A stretch of 64,000 nucleotides of DNA from Flavobacterium sp. KS-LB2 (GTDB lineage Bacteria; Bacteroidota; Bacteroidia; Flavobacteriales; Flavobacteriaceae), in contig NZ_CP145904.1 of the NCBI RefSeq assembly GCF_036895565.1, positions 1,860,001 to 1,924,000 on the forward strand, given 5' to 3'. Under the pieces are notes generated by a model. It was given only the letters and a program-made list of their open reading frames with translations. It ran no database searches and was not told where the DNA came from. A program made the position numbers and the translations under genes. Position 1 is the stretch's first letter. Every line of letters begins with the position of its first letter. This document shows, piece after piece, positions 18,049 through 27,072 of this stretch.

Positions 18049-19821
18049 CTAAATCACTCCCATTTTTTTCATCAGGAAAGTAGCACTTCTGTTTTTACAA
18101 ATTCCGTCTCGAAGTTTGTAGTCAAAATGGAGTTCATTATTGATAATTTCTACTTCAAAACATTTATTAGTCAATATATTTGGGTATTCATTTGCAGTCA
18201 GGCAAACTTCAATATCGTGTGTAGCAATGGCTCCAACTGCTTTTTTACCAATCACTTTTTTGACTACTTCGATTGTTCCATTTCGTTTATCATCTGAATT
18301 AGTTCCGCGTAATATTTCATCTAGCAAAACAAAAGCGGGTCTGTCTTCCAGTTCATCCATAATTTGCTTTAAGCGCTTAATCTCAGCAAAGAAATACGAT
18401 TCACTATCAGACAACGAATCCGATAATCGCATGGAAACTAAAACTGGTAACGGATGCACATTTGCTTGGCTGGCACAAACCGGTGAACCCATTCCTGATA
18501 AAACCATATTGATTCCTAAGCTTCTCAAAAAGGTACTTTTTCCGGACATATTAGAACCCGTTAAAATCATAAAGGATTGCGGTTGAAAACGGACATCATT
18601 CCCTATTCTGGTTTTCTCATTCAATAACGGATGACTTAAATCCGTGAAATCAATTTCAAAATTTGTATTTAATGTTGGATATACAAACTGCGGATTATTA
18701 TACGAAAGATTGGCCAAACTGTTCAACATCTCGAACTCACCAATAACTTCCAACCATGCTTCTAAGGCTGCTGTATGATCGTTTTTCCATTGAATTAAGG
18801 ATTTTAGAACATGCAGATTAAAAAGAAAAGTTCCGTTAAAAACTGAAGCCGTAAATAAATTTGAGATACTATCCATTTTAGAAAATAAATCGCCTAACTG
18901 TTTGAAGTGTACACTAGCATTTTCTTTTTTGAAGGTTAGTTTTTGTTGCAAATGGATTAACTTTTCAGATTGAAAAGACTCTTCTTCAATCTTCTGCAAC
19001 AACAAACCATACTGTTTAATGGTTTTATCAATGGCTGTAGAATTGGAAATTTCGGCCTGAATTCGCTTCATGAATCTACCCAAAATAATTAAATTTAGAA
19101 CAAATAAATACGACAAAACAGAAACAAAAAAAGTATTCGAAGTCACTGCATAACCAATTGAAAAAACCAGAAAAAGAAGCGGTGTAAAATAAGAAATAAA
19201 AACACTCATTTTAGACAAAGGCTTGCTATTGAAGGTACTCCACTTGAGTAAAGTTTCATAATTCAATTGATTGTCATTGCTTATTTTGGCGAAAGCCAAA
19301 AATTCCTGACGCCAATCGAATTTTTCTGATAATTCGTTTACTGCTTGGTGGTTTCTAAGAATCTCATCATTTGGCAAAAGAGTCAGAAGTTGGTTTGCCA
19401 GCGTTCTCTTTCCAATAAAAGTAGCCGTTCTATTCAAGTTTTGAAACAAAGAATGTTCTCCAAAAATATCTAAATCATACGCATACGGATGGTGAAAATC
19501 ATTGAATTCCTGTCCGTTTTCGAAAGGGATTTTATTTCTTTCCAAATAGGAAATTTCATTCTGATTGATTTCCAATAACGCTTTATTTACTTGCTTTCGG
19601 AAAAGTAATTTGGTGTGCATGCGCATCAAGAATACAAATAATCCAAAAAGAAGCACTGACAAAACAATGAAAATAATTTCGCTATTTTTGATGTAATAAT
19701 ACATCGATACTAAAAAAAATACAATAGCCAACAATCGTAAAAGACTTATGCTATTATACTTTTTATTAATGCTACTTAATACAGTTGAAAATTCTTCTTT
19801 TTTTATTTTGTATATTTTCAT
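18049..19821 (-). CDS. MutS-like membrane ATPase
   Basis: A 590-residue protein with the MutS ATPase domain but without the mismatch-recognition domain. Hydrophobic segments lie near residues 27-65 (LLRLLAIVFFLVSMYYYI, IIFIVLSVLLFGLFVFLM) and again near 205-250. A helical lever region follows. The C-terminal ATPase has Walker A ILTGSNMSGKST near 420 and Walker B AFVLLDEILRGTNS, then a helical end. Proteins of this type are common in Bacteroidota; their role is not established and mismatch repair should not be assumed. The gene is separated by 64 bases from the universal stress gene upstream on the same strand. Confidence 0.85.
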   Translation of the reverse strand: MKIYKIKKEEFSTVLSSINKKYNSISLLRLLAIVFFLVSMYYYIKNSEIIFIVLSVLLFGLFVFLMRMHTKLLFRKQVNKALLEINQNEISYLERNKIPFENGQEFNDFHHPYAYDLDIFGEHSLFQNLNRTATFIGKRTLANQLLTLLPNDEILRNHQAVNELSEKFDWRQEFLAFAKISNDNQLNYETLLKWSTFNSKPLSKMSVFISYFTPLLFLVFSIGYAVTSNTFFVSVLSYLFVLNLIILGRFMKRIQAEISNSTAIDKTIKQYGLLLQKIEEESFQSEKLIHLQQKLTFKKENASVHFKQLGDLFSKMDSISNLFTASVFNGTFLFNLHVLKSLIQWKNDHTAALEAWLEVIGEFEMLNSLANLSYNNPQFVYPTLNTNFEIDFTDLSHPLLNEKTRIGNDVRFQPQSFMILTGSNMSGKSTFLRSLGINMVLSGMGSPVCASQANVHPLPVLVSMRLSDSLSDSESYFFAEIKRLKQIMDELEDRPAFVLLDEILRGTNSDDKRNGTIEVVKKVIGKKAVGAIATHDIEVCLTANEYPNILTNKCFEVEIINNELHFDYKLRDGICKNRSATFLMKKMGVI

Positions 19822-19885
19822 ATTTCATTTGAATGAATGACAAATATAACAAATTAGATTTCGGACTACCTCCAAATTTAGCAGA

Positions 19886-20719
19886 CTAATCAATATGAAT
19901 TGCTAAAATTGGAATTTCAAAATTGGTAGCTATTTTTTTTGTTAAACTTGGTTTGAAAATGCCTTCAAAAAAACCTCTTTTATAAGTAAGCATTGTCAGA
20001 ATATCTACATCTTTATACATTATAAAATCCAGAATCGTTTCTTTAACTTCATCACTTGTAATCACAAAGAACTCAACAGCTTCATTTATAAATTCTTCTT
20101 CCCATTTTGCTACAGTATCCTTAGAAACATCAGAATCACTGGTTTTTACATATAAACATTTGACCTTGGCTTTTGTTTTTTTGGCAATATCCAAAACCAT
20201 TTTTAATGCTTTTTTATCTTTAGCTCTAAAGCGAGTTGTAAAACCAATAACTTCTATTTTTTTAAATTTTGCTTCTTCAGGGACGCATAGCATAGGCACA
20301 TCAATTCCAGCGATTACTGATCCTGCATTAGTCCCAACAAAAAAAGCATCCCAACCAGTAGCCCCAGAAGTACCCATGATTACAAAATCTATTTTGTCTT
20401 CTTTAATGGATCTTTTTATATTAAACAGTAATTCTCCATCCATAAGCCTGTGTGTCATTTTTATTTTATCCAAATGACGCTCTTCGGCAATGGCACGTAA
20501 TTTTGGAACTTCGTCCTTGAACATATCAAATTGAGATAATTCTAATGAATCATAGATAACCGCATAATTTTCAGGAAAAAACTGATTATCATATATTGGC
20601 AATTGAAAGGTGTGCAATAAAACGAGTTCTCCCTGAACTATTTTTGCAAATTCTAAAGCATGGACAAAAGCATTTGTAGCAACTTCAGAAAAATCTGTTG
20701 GAAATAGAATTTTTTTCAT
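19886..20719 (-). CDS. Universal stress protein, two-domain (UspA family)
   Basis: A 277-residue cytoplasmic protein made of two UspA-like domains. The first starts MKKILFPTDFSEVATNAFVH and ends with VIMGTSGATGWDAFFVGTNA, which carries a nucleotide-binding G-x-G-type loop. The second domain (IEVIGFTTRFRAKDKKALKM onward) is more degenerate. USP domains bind ATP or sense stress and energy state. A paralogue with the same layout lies 79 bases upstream at 20799-21629, so the pair is a tandem duplication. Confidence 0.88.
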   Translation of the reverse strand: MKKILFPTDFSEVATNAFVHALEFAKIVQGELVLLHTFQLPIYDNQFFPENYAVIYDSLELSQFDMFKDEVPKLRAIAEERHLDKIKMTHRLMDGELLFNIKRSIKEDKIDFVIMGTSGATGWDAFFVGTNAGSVIAGIDVPMLCVPEEAKFKKIEVIGFTTRFRAKDKKALKMVLDIAKKTKAKVKCLYVKTSDSDVSKDTVAKWEEEFINEAVEFFVITSDEVKETILDFIMYKDVDILTMLTYKRGFFEGIFKPSLTKKIATNFEIPILAIHID

Positions 20720-20798
20720 TTTATTAAGTATTAAACAGTTCGTATATAAAAAAGTTTAGCTTTTTCTTTCGATTAATTAAATAATATCTAAGTTAAAT

Positions 20799-21629
20799 TC
20801 ATTCGTGTATCGCTAAAATAGGTACATTGACATGAAAAGTTAATTTTTTTGAGAGACTGATTTTAAATAATTTTTCAAAGAAATTTTTATGATATACGTG
20901 CATCGCAATCATATTAATTTTATGTAAATCGATGAAATTTAAAATTATGCCTTCAACATCATCACCTGAAATAGAATGTAAAACAATGTTATGATTTTTA
21001 ATTAAATCATTCCAATCTTCCATTTGGTTGTTCTTACTTTCACGCTGAGGCGATGCTATATGCAAACAATCAATATGAGCTTGAAATACTTTGGATAAAG
21101 CCATTACATGCTTAAAAGATTCGATATCGTCAGATTTGTATTCAGTGATAAAAAGTAAGTTTTTAATAGGTTGGTATTTGCAACGCTCTGGAATGGCTAG
21201 AACAACAGCTTTTACGTCATTCATTACTTTTGTGGCAACAGTTCCTAAAAAAGTCTCTTTTAAACCCGTCGCACCTTTAGTTCCCATTACAATAAAGTCT
21301 ATATTTTCATGCTTAGTAATTTTTTCAATTTCATGAATCAAATTCCCTAAAATTAGAACATGACTTATTTTTACTTTATCCAAGTTATTTTCTTCAGCAA
21401 TCTCCCTTAAAACAGGAACTTCATCTTTGTAGTTTTCAAAACTACTCAACTCTGCAACGTCATAAATTTCATGTAAGTATTCTGAAACATTGACATAATT
21501 TGCCTGTGGTAATTGATAAACATGCATAGTAATAATCTCAGCATCTATAGAGTCAGCTAGTTTTAATGCGTAAATAAATGCATTTTTTGATACCTCTGAA
21601 AAGTCTGTTGGAAATAAAATTTTTTTCAT
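20799..21629 (-). CDS. Universal stress protein, two-domain, paralogue
   Basis: A 276-residue UspA-family protein with the same plan as its neighbour: MKKILFPTDFSEVSKNAFIY at the start, FIVMGTKGATGLKETFLGTV at the end of domain 1, a degenerate second domain, and VPILAIHE at the C-terminus. I chose ATG 21629 over an earlier ATG 27 bases upstream because the conserved N-terminus starts here. It is the first gene of the probable two-gene unit with 19886-20719. The two copies have clearly diverged, so the duplication is old. Confidence 0.88.
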   Translation of the reverse strand: MKKILFPTDFSEVSKNAFIYALKLADSIDAEIITMHVYQLPQANYVNVSEYLHEIYDVAELSSFENYKDEVPVLREIAEENNLDKVKISHVLILGNLIHEIEKITKHENIDFIVMGTKGATGLKETFLGTVATKVMNDVKAVVLAIPERCKYQPIKNLLFITEYKSDDIESFKHVMALSKVFQAHIDCLHIASPQRESKNNQMEDWNDLIKNHNIVLHSISGDDVEGIILNFIDLHKINMIAMHVYHKNFFEKLFKISLSKKLTFHVNVPILAIHE

Positions 21630-21758
21630 AATACAAACTAATTTATTGAAAATCAATAATCTATATAAATTTACGAAAGAAAAAATAAAATAATATGATA
21701 ATTGTCAGTTAAGTGAATTTTTAACAAAAAATAAAGTTAATGGTTTAATAAGCAGGTC

Positions 21759-21789
21759 TTGTTGCCTTATCTATTTTACTTACTTTTGC
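21759..21789 (+). promoter_or_regulatory. mnmE promoter
   Basis: TTG (21759-21761), a 19-base spacer and TACTTTTGC (21781-21789) give a full Bacteroidota promoter match. It predicts a very short leader of about 14 bases before ATG 21808, which argues against the TTG codon at 21796 as the start. Confidence 0.7.
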
Positions 21790-21807
21790 ATAAAATTGAA
21801 TACAAGT

Positions 21808-23196
21808 ATGATATCACAAGATTCCATAGTAGCACTAGCAACTCCTTCAGGAGCCGGAGCAATAGCCGTAATCCGAATTTCCGGCGAAAATGCCATTACT
21901 ATTGGTGATTCTGTTTTTCGATCCATCAAAAACAAAAGTTTAACAACACAAAAAACACATACCTTACACCTTGGCCATATTGTGGACAATACCAAAACTT
22001 TGGACGAAGTGTTGGTATCCATTTTCAAAGGACCAAATTCGTATACTGGAGAAAATACAATTGAAATTTCTTGTCACGGTTCTACTTATATACAGCAACA
22101 AATTATCCAGTTATTGCTTAGAAAAGGTTGCCGCATGGCCGATGCGGGCGAGTTTACCCTAAGAGCATTCTTGAACGGCAAACTCGATTTATCGCAGGCA
22201 GAAGCAGTAGCCGATTTAATTTCATCCGATAATGAGGCGTCACACCAAATTGCGATGCAGCAAATGCGTGGCGGTTTTAGCAATGAAATTGCAAAACTTC
22301 GTGAAGAACTATTAAATTTTGCTTCATTAATCGAACTCGAATTAGACTTTGCCGAAGAAGATGTTGAATTTGCAGATAGAACTCAATTTCATGAATTATT
22401 GAACCGAATAGAATTTGTTCTGAAACGCCTCATCGATTCATTTGCAGTAGGAAATGTTATTAAAAACGGCATTCCCGTAGCGATTGTAGGTGAACCCAAT
22501 GTGGGAAAATCGACGCTTTTGAATGCTTTATTAAATGAAGAACGCGCCATAGTATCTGAAATTGCAGGAACGACACGCGATACTATTGAAGATGAATTGG
22601 TGATAGGCGGTATAGGATTCAGATTCATCGATACAGCTGGAATTCGGGAAACCGAAGATGTAGTAGAAAGCATTGGAATCAAAAAAACATTCGAAAAAAT
22701 AGAGCAAGCCCAAGTAGTCGTTTTTCTATTTGATAGTTCCGAGTTTAAAGTTTCAGGTTTAAAGTTAAAAGTAGAACTGGAAAAAATTAAGAATCAGTTT
22801 CCATTGAAACCTCTTGTAATTATAGGTAACAAAGCCGACAAATTAGAAGAAAATGAAATTGAAAATTTAAGAAATGAAATTCCTGAAATCTTACTTATTT
22901 CTGCCAAAGAAAAACTAGGTGTTGAGGATTTAAAAAATCAACTACTATCCTTTGTAAATACCGGAGCATTACGAAATAACGAAACAATCGTTACTAATAC
23001 AAGGCATTACGATTCTTTACTAAAAGCTTTAGATGAAATACAAAAAGTGAAATTTGGTCTTGAAACGAACTTGTCAAGTGACTTAATGGCGCTTGATATT
23101 CGGGAAGCGTTGTATCATTTTGGGATGATTACAGGTCAAGTTACTAATGATGAATTGTTAGGTAATATATTTGCTAATTTCTGCATCGGAAAGTAA
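21808..23196 (+). CDS. mnmE: tRNA modification GTPase MnmE
   Basis: A 462-residue GTPase that, with MnmG, modifies uridine 34 of certain tRNAs. The N-terminal formyl-THF-binding domain starts SIVALATPSGAGAIAVIRIS. The G domain has GEPNVGKST (G1), a Thr-rich G2 (AGTTRDT), DTAG (G3) and GNKAD (G4). The C-terminus is the diagnostic CIGK with the catalytic Cys. I chose ATG 21808 because the conserved sequence starts at MISQDS. Between G3 and G4 lies an unusual Lys-rich stretch, SEFKVSGLKLKVELEKIKN. Its DNA (22744-22770) resembles the TTTAAAGTTT repeat found near gldF. It is probably tolerated as a loop insertion. Confidence 0.97.
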   Translation: MISQDSIVALATPSGAGAIAVIRISGENAITIGDSVFRSIKNKSLTTQKTHTLHLGHIVDNTKTLDEVLVSIFKGPNSYTGENTIEISCHGSTYIQQQIIQLLLRKGCRMADAGEFTLRAFLNGKLDLSQAEAVADLISSDNEASHQIAMQQMRGGFSNEIAKLREELLNFASLIELELDFAEEDVEFADRTQFHELLNRIEFVLKRLIDSFAVGNVIKNGIPVAIVGEPNVGKSTLLNALLNEERAIVSEIAGTTRDTIEDELVIGGIGFRFIDTAGIRETEDVVESIGIKKTFEKIEQAQVVVFLFDSSEFKVSGLKLKVELEKIKNQFPLKPLVIIGNKADKLEENEIENLRNEIPEILLISAKEKLGVEDLKNQLLSFVNTGALRNNETIVTNTRHYDSLLKALDEIQKVKFGLETNLSSDLMALDIREALYHFGMITGQVTNDELLGNIFANFCIGK

Positions 23197-23280
23197 TTTT
23201 TACTAGAACTTTAAATAAATTTATTGTACGGCTTTTTTCGCTATACACTGCAAGTCTGCCGTCATTGTACTAAAAATAGA

Positions 23281-23328
23281 AACCCAAAATAAGCTTCTCC
23301 AAAAAATTGGGAAGCGCTTTTTTGGGTT
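23281..23328 (+). terminator. Probable terminator after mnmE
   Basis: AACCCAAAA with TTTTTTGGGTT, and inside it AAGCTTCTCC with GGGAAGCGCTT, form a long imperfect hairpin followed by GTGTTTTTT. It lies 85 bases past the mnmE stop. The rest of the 258-base gap to the next gene shows nothing I recognise. Confidence 0.65.
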
Positions 23329-23454
23329 GTGTTTTTTACCGTCGCCAGCTTTATAAGTTTCATGACTATCATGAGTAGTGAACTCTTTTACAAAACCATA
23401 AAATTTCTAAAGCCAATAAAATGCTTAACCAATAAAAAATGGTATCTTTAATGT

Positions 23455-24603
23455 ATGAAAAAGCATCATACTATCATCATAGCTGGAGCCGGAGGAATAG
23501 CCGAAGCTGTTGCTTTGTTACTAGTAGAATGGAGCGAAATCACTCCATCCCTTTTTATTGGTGACAGAACCCATACAAAAGCAAAGAAAGTAGCCCAATG
23601 GATTCAGGATGGAACAACAAAAACCTGCTCCGTTACTGCTTTTCACCTCGATGAGAAAGAACTTACCGATGAAATGAAAACGATATTCTTACAAGGCGCT
23701 ATTATCTTGGATTGCCTTCCGGGTAGTCAAGCCCCAAGAATAGCACAGTTTGCCAAAGACTTTAACCTTCATTACGCCAACCTTACAGAATATGTTTCTG
23801 AAACTAAAGAGATAATCGCATTGGCAAAAGATGCTAAAACTGGTTTTATGCTTCAAACTGGGTTAGCTCCAGGTTATATAGATGTACTAGCCAATAGTCT
23901 TTATCAACAGTTTTGCATAGACTTTGAAGTAGATACAGTAGATAAGCTGGAATTTAAAGTTGGAGCACTTACCAATAATGCTGTTGCACCACATTTTTAC
24001 GGATTCACTTGGAGTCCAGTAGGTGTGGCTACTGAATATCTAGAAGATACCATTGTCTTAAGGGATTTTAAAAAAACTACACTACCCTCTTTGTCTGAAA
24101 GAAAAACCATTATTATTAATGGAATCACATATGAAGAAGATCTTACTTCAGGAGGTGCAGCAGATTTACCTGATGCCTTATCTGGAAAAGTGCGTTCCTT
24201 AGATTACAAAACCTTGCGCCATCCTGGTCATTATGCTTGGGTTCAAGAGCAAATTTCTACAATAATGAATAAACAGGATACAATAAAAAGCCTACAAGAC
24301 AAAATGGAGGCAATAATCCCTCACATAGAAGATGACAAAATTGTTTTGTATGTAGCTGTTGAAGGTAAAGATGCAACCGGAATGTTGCGAAGACGCGAAA
24401 TTGCAAAATGCATTCTTCCTCAAAAAGTGGGGAAACATCAATTGAGAGCCATTCAAACTACTACCGCAGCACCACTAGCACAAGCAGCTCAATTACTCCT
24501 TGAAACACCTCATAATGGAGTTGTATTACAAGGTCAAATTGATACAAAGTCTTTTTTGAATGGGAATTATATTGCAAATGTCTACGAAAAAATACAACTA
24601 TAA
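23455..24603 (+). CDS. Saccharopine dehydrogenase family protein
   Basis: A 382-residue cytoplasmic protein with an N-terminal Rossmann fold (HHTIIIAGAGGIAEAVALLL, residues 4-23, with the GxGxxG-like loop) and a C-terminal saccharopine dehydrogenase-like domain (GGAADLPDALSGKVRSLDYK near 240, and KTLRHPGHYAW). Members act in lysine metabolism or related reductions. The reaction here cannot be set, because homologues in Bacteroidota often stand alone, as this one does. No lysine genes are nearby. Confidence 0.82.
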   Translation: MKKHHTIIIAGAGGIAEAVALLLVEWSEITPSLFIGDRTHTKAKKVAQWIQDGTTKTCSVTAFHLDEKELTDEMKTIFLQGAIILDCLPGSQAPRIAQFAKDFNLHYANLTEYVSETKEIIALAKDAKTGFMLQTGLAPGYIDVLANSLYQQFCIDFEVDTVDKLEFKVGALTNNAVAPHFYGFTWSPVGVATEYLEDTIVLRDFKKTTLPSLSERKTIIINGITYEEDLTSGGAADLPDALSGKVRSLDYKTLRHPGHYAWVQEQISTIMNKQDTIKSLQDKMEAIIPHIEDDKIVLYVAVEGKDATGMLRRREIAKCILPQKVGKHQLRAIQTTTAAPLAQAAQLLLETPHNGVVLQGQIDTKSFLNGNYIANVYEKIQL

Positions 24604-24752
24604 CAATTACTATAAAAACATTTTACCAAAACTTTAGAAAAACAATTTTCTGCTGCCTTATCGCAATTTATGAATTTGAAGTAATAGAAATCCCATACTT
24701 TAATTAACAATCTATAAATAGAAGACATAAAAGATACACTTTTTTTTTAGAA

Positions 24753-25345
24753 CTAATCACTTTTCAGCCAACCCGTAATACTCATTCTAGTATTTTGGTT
24801 AACCAAAACTTCATGCACTAATTCATCACTTTTGAATAAAACGGTTTTGCCTTGAGTAGGTACTATTTTCTGATTGTTGTTGAGTTGATGAATCAGTAAT
24901 TCGCCACCGTCACTTTCTTGCCAATTACTCTTCAAATAACTAATTATGGAGTATTTTATACTGGGAATATTCTTGAATTGATTCAGATATTTCAAATAAA
25001 AATCACCCGACTCATACAACGAATAATGAAATTTATAACCCGTTATTCCAACATAACAACTTTGGTTCAGATAGATAATAAATGCTTCTATTTGAGCAAA
25101 AAATTCATTTTCGAATGCGTTATTGTGCTTTTTATCCAACCAATAAATAGAATCACTTCGCACCGCGCTATCGTAAGAAATAGACTCTGAGTTGCCAGTT
25201 CCTGCTTCAATCAATAAACTTTGTTGGTTTAAGGCAAGTAAATTTTGTTTTAAGCTGTTGGCCAAAGTATCATTTAAAAATGTTCGGATATTCCAACATT
25301 ATTTTCAATATGAGAGGTAATTAAATCCTCAAAGCTATTTTTCAT
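24753..25345 (-). pseudogene. 2OG-Fe(II) oxygenase, frameshifted and ligand-poor
   Basis: The C-terminal half is a clear prolyl 4-hydroxylase-like domain: SDGGELLIHQL, VLFKSDELVHEV and RMSITGWLK. The open part begins without an ATG near 25265. Joining the upstream frame from ATG 25345 (MKNSFEDLITSHIENNVGIS, then EHF) to LNDTLANSLKQN needs one extra T in the T5 run at 25276-25280 of the minus strand. That restores the family's usual N-terminus. In addition, the iron-binding HxD site, normally in a segment like FYKRHLDQF, reads FYLKYLNQF here, so His and Asp are replaced by Tyr and Asn. Both facts point to a decayed gene. A sequencing error could explain the frameshift but not the lost ligands. 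Confidence 0.7.
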
Positions 25346-25492
25346 GTCTGTTTTTGATGACTAAAATACTGCCAACGGTCCAAGGCAGGCTAAAACAAAG
25401 TGGTAATACCTAATTCTGAAATAAATAAAAATTTATATTTAGAATTCACCTCTTTTTAAAAACAGAAAGAATATAAACACAATATAAATTTT

Positions 25493-25542
25493 AAAAAAAA
25501 AATCATTTAAGAAACTACAAAATAGGAATTTCTTAAATGATT
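25493..25542 (-). terminator. Terminator of the MoxR-type ATPase gene
   Basis: A perfect 14-bp stem (AATCATTTAAGAAA with TTTCTTAAATGATT) is followed on the minus strand by a run of eight or more T. It lies about 25 bases after the ATPase stop. Confidence 0.88.
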
Positions 25543-25566
25543 TATAGGGTAGAAAATGTTTGCTAT

Positions 25567-27030
25567 CTATAATTTACTAATAAAGCTTCCGTAAATATCC
25601 TTGAACTGATAGCCTTCGGAGAAACGGTCTTTGCTCAGTTTTTTATATTCAACCAATCCCCAAAGAATAAATTCTTTCATGAAGAATTTATCTTCTTTTT
25701 CCAGTTGAGGCTGATATTTCTTGATTAAAACTTCAAGCGGAACAATACTTCCCAAGATTCTTTCATATTCTTCATTCGAACAATCGTCTAATAATTCGAA
25801 ACCACTTTCAGCGAAAAACCATTCAATAATATCCGTGTAGACTGTTTTTTCATTTTGTTTTTCCAGTTTTTCAATTTTTGGAAAATAAGCCGGGAAAAAA
25901 GTATGAATCGCATCGCCTAATAGATGTTGTGCCACAACGGCTGCTCCCTCCTGCTCACCTTCATAAACCAATTCTACTTTACCGGTTATGGCAGGAATAA
26001 TTCCCATAAAATCAGACAAACGCAACGTGGTTTTATCGTCTCCAGACTTCAAAGCCCTTCTTTCTGCTGTGCTTAATAAATTCTCAAAAGCCGTTATACT
26101 CAATCGAGCACTTACTCCGCTTTTGTTATCAATATATTCGCTTTCGCGTGCTTCAAAACTAATTTGTTCTAATAAATCCCTGGCTAACGAAGGCACGTAA
26201 ACCATATCGCTTTGTGTTACATCCAGTTTAGCTTCCTGTTCTGTAATGGTTCTGGCAATTTTTATCGAATCAGGGTAATGGGTTAGAATTTGGGAACCAA
26301 TTCTGTCTTTTAATGGTGTTACAATACTACCACGATTGGTATAATCCTCTGGATTTGCAGTGAAAACAAATTGCATATCCAGTGGCATTCTTAATTTAAA
26401 ACCACGAATTTGGATATCGCCTTCTTGTAGAATATTAAATAGAGCAACTTGAATACGCGCCTGTAAATCTGGCAATTCGTTGATTACAAAAATACATCGA
26501 TTCGCTCTTGGTATCATCCCAAAATGGATTACACGATCATCCGCATACGACAATTTCAAATTCGCAGCTTTTATTGGATCGACATCACCTATTAAATCTG
26601 CAACGGTAACATCTGGCGTGGCTAATTTTTCGAAAAAACGATCGCTTCTGTGCAACCATGAAATGGGAGTTTCATCTCCTTTGATTTCAATTATGTCTTT
26701 GGCAAAACGAGAAATGGGATTCAAAGGGTCATCATTGATTTCGGAACCCGTCACAAACGGAATGTACTCGTCTAATAATTCGATCATTTTACGTGCCAAT
26801 CTGGTTTTGGCTTGACCACGAAGCCCCAACAAATTTATGTTGTGACGCGATAAGATAGCGCGTTCTAATTCTGGAATAACTGTGTTTTCAAACCCATGAA
26901 CGCCTTCGAAGGTAGGCTTTCCTGATTTTATTTTTTCTCTTAGGTTAGCACGCAATTCATCTTTAATGCTTTTGCTTTCATAACCTGATTTTTTTAATTC
27001 GCCTAGTGTTTTTATATTGTCTATTTTCAT
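25567..27030 (-). CDS. MoxR/ChlI-type AAA+ ATPase
   Basis: A 487-residue AAA+ protein of the magnesium chelatase ChlI / MoxR type. Walker A is GLRGQAKTR near residues 69-77, an atypical form with Ala before Lys. Walker B is CIFVINELPDL, and sensor 1 follows in FVFTANPEDYTNRGS. The C-terminal half is helical. Its partner is the VWA protein encoded directly upstream (27073-28191, 42-base gap, same strand). Such ATPase-VWA pairs act as chaperones in metal insertion or complex assembly; the client is unknown. The spurious label Mg-chelatase should not be read as chlorophyll synthesis. Confidence 0.88.
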   Translation of the reverse strand: MKIDNIKTLGELKKSGYESKSIKDELRANLREKIKSGKPTFEGVHGFENTVIPELERAILSRHNINLLGLRGQAKTRLARKMIELLDEYIPFVTGSEINDDPLNPISRFAKDIIEIKGDETPISWLHRSDRFFEKLATPDVTVADLIGDVDPIKAANLKLSYADDRVIHFGMIPRANRCIFVINELPDLQARIQVALFNILQEGDIQIRGFKLRMPLDMQFVFTANPEDYTNRGSIVTPLKDRIGSQILTHYPDSIKIARTITEQEAKLDVTQSDMVYVPSLARDLLEQISFEARESEYIDNKSGVSARLSITAFENLLSTAERRALKSGDDKTTLRLSDFMGIIPAITGKVELVYEGEQEGAAVVAQHLLGDAIHTFFPAYFPKIEKLEKQNEKTVYTDIIEWFFAESGFELLDDCSNEEYERILGSIVPLEVLIKKYQPQLEKEDKFFMKEFILWGLVEYKKLSKDRFSEGYQFKDIYGSFISKL

Positions 27031-27072
27031 GTTTTTGAATTGTCTTTCGTCTTGTTTCTTTTCTATAATCCT

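Noticed and set aside
18049..19821. Calling the membrane ATPase a mismatch repair MutS
   Set aside because: It lacks the N-terminal mismatch-recognition domain and has membrane segments instead; only the ATPase part is shared.
21796..21807. TTG at 21796 as the mnmE start
   Set aside because: The promoter predicts a transcript start very close to it and the conserved protein begins at ATG 21808.
24753..25265. Treating the 2OG oxygenase as an intact 170-residue gene from a TTG
   Set aside because: The family N-terminus is found in the adjacent frame and joins with one base; the iron ligands are also missing.
25567..27030. Calling the AAA+ protein a magnesium chelatase of chlorophyll synthesis
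   Set aside because: No other pigment genes are present and the ATPase-VWA pair is widespread in non-photosynthetic bacteria.
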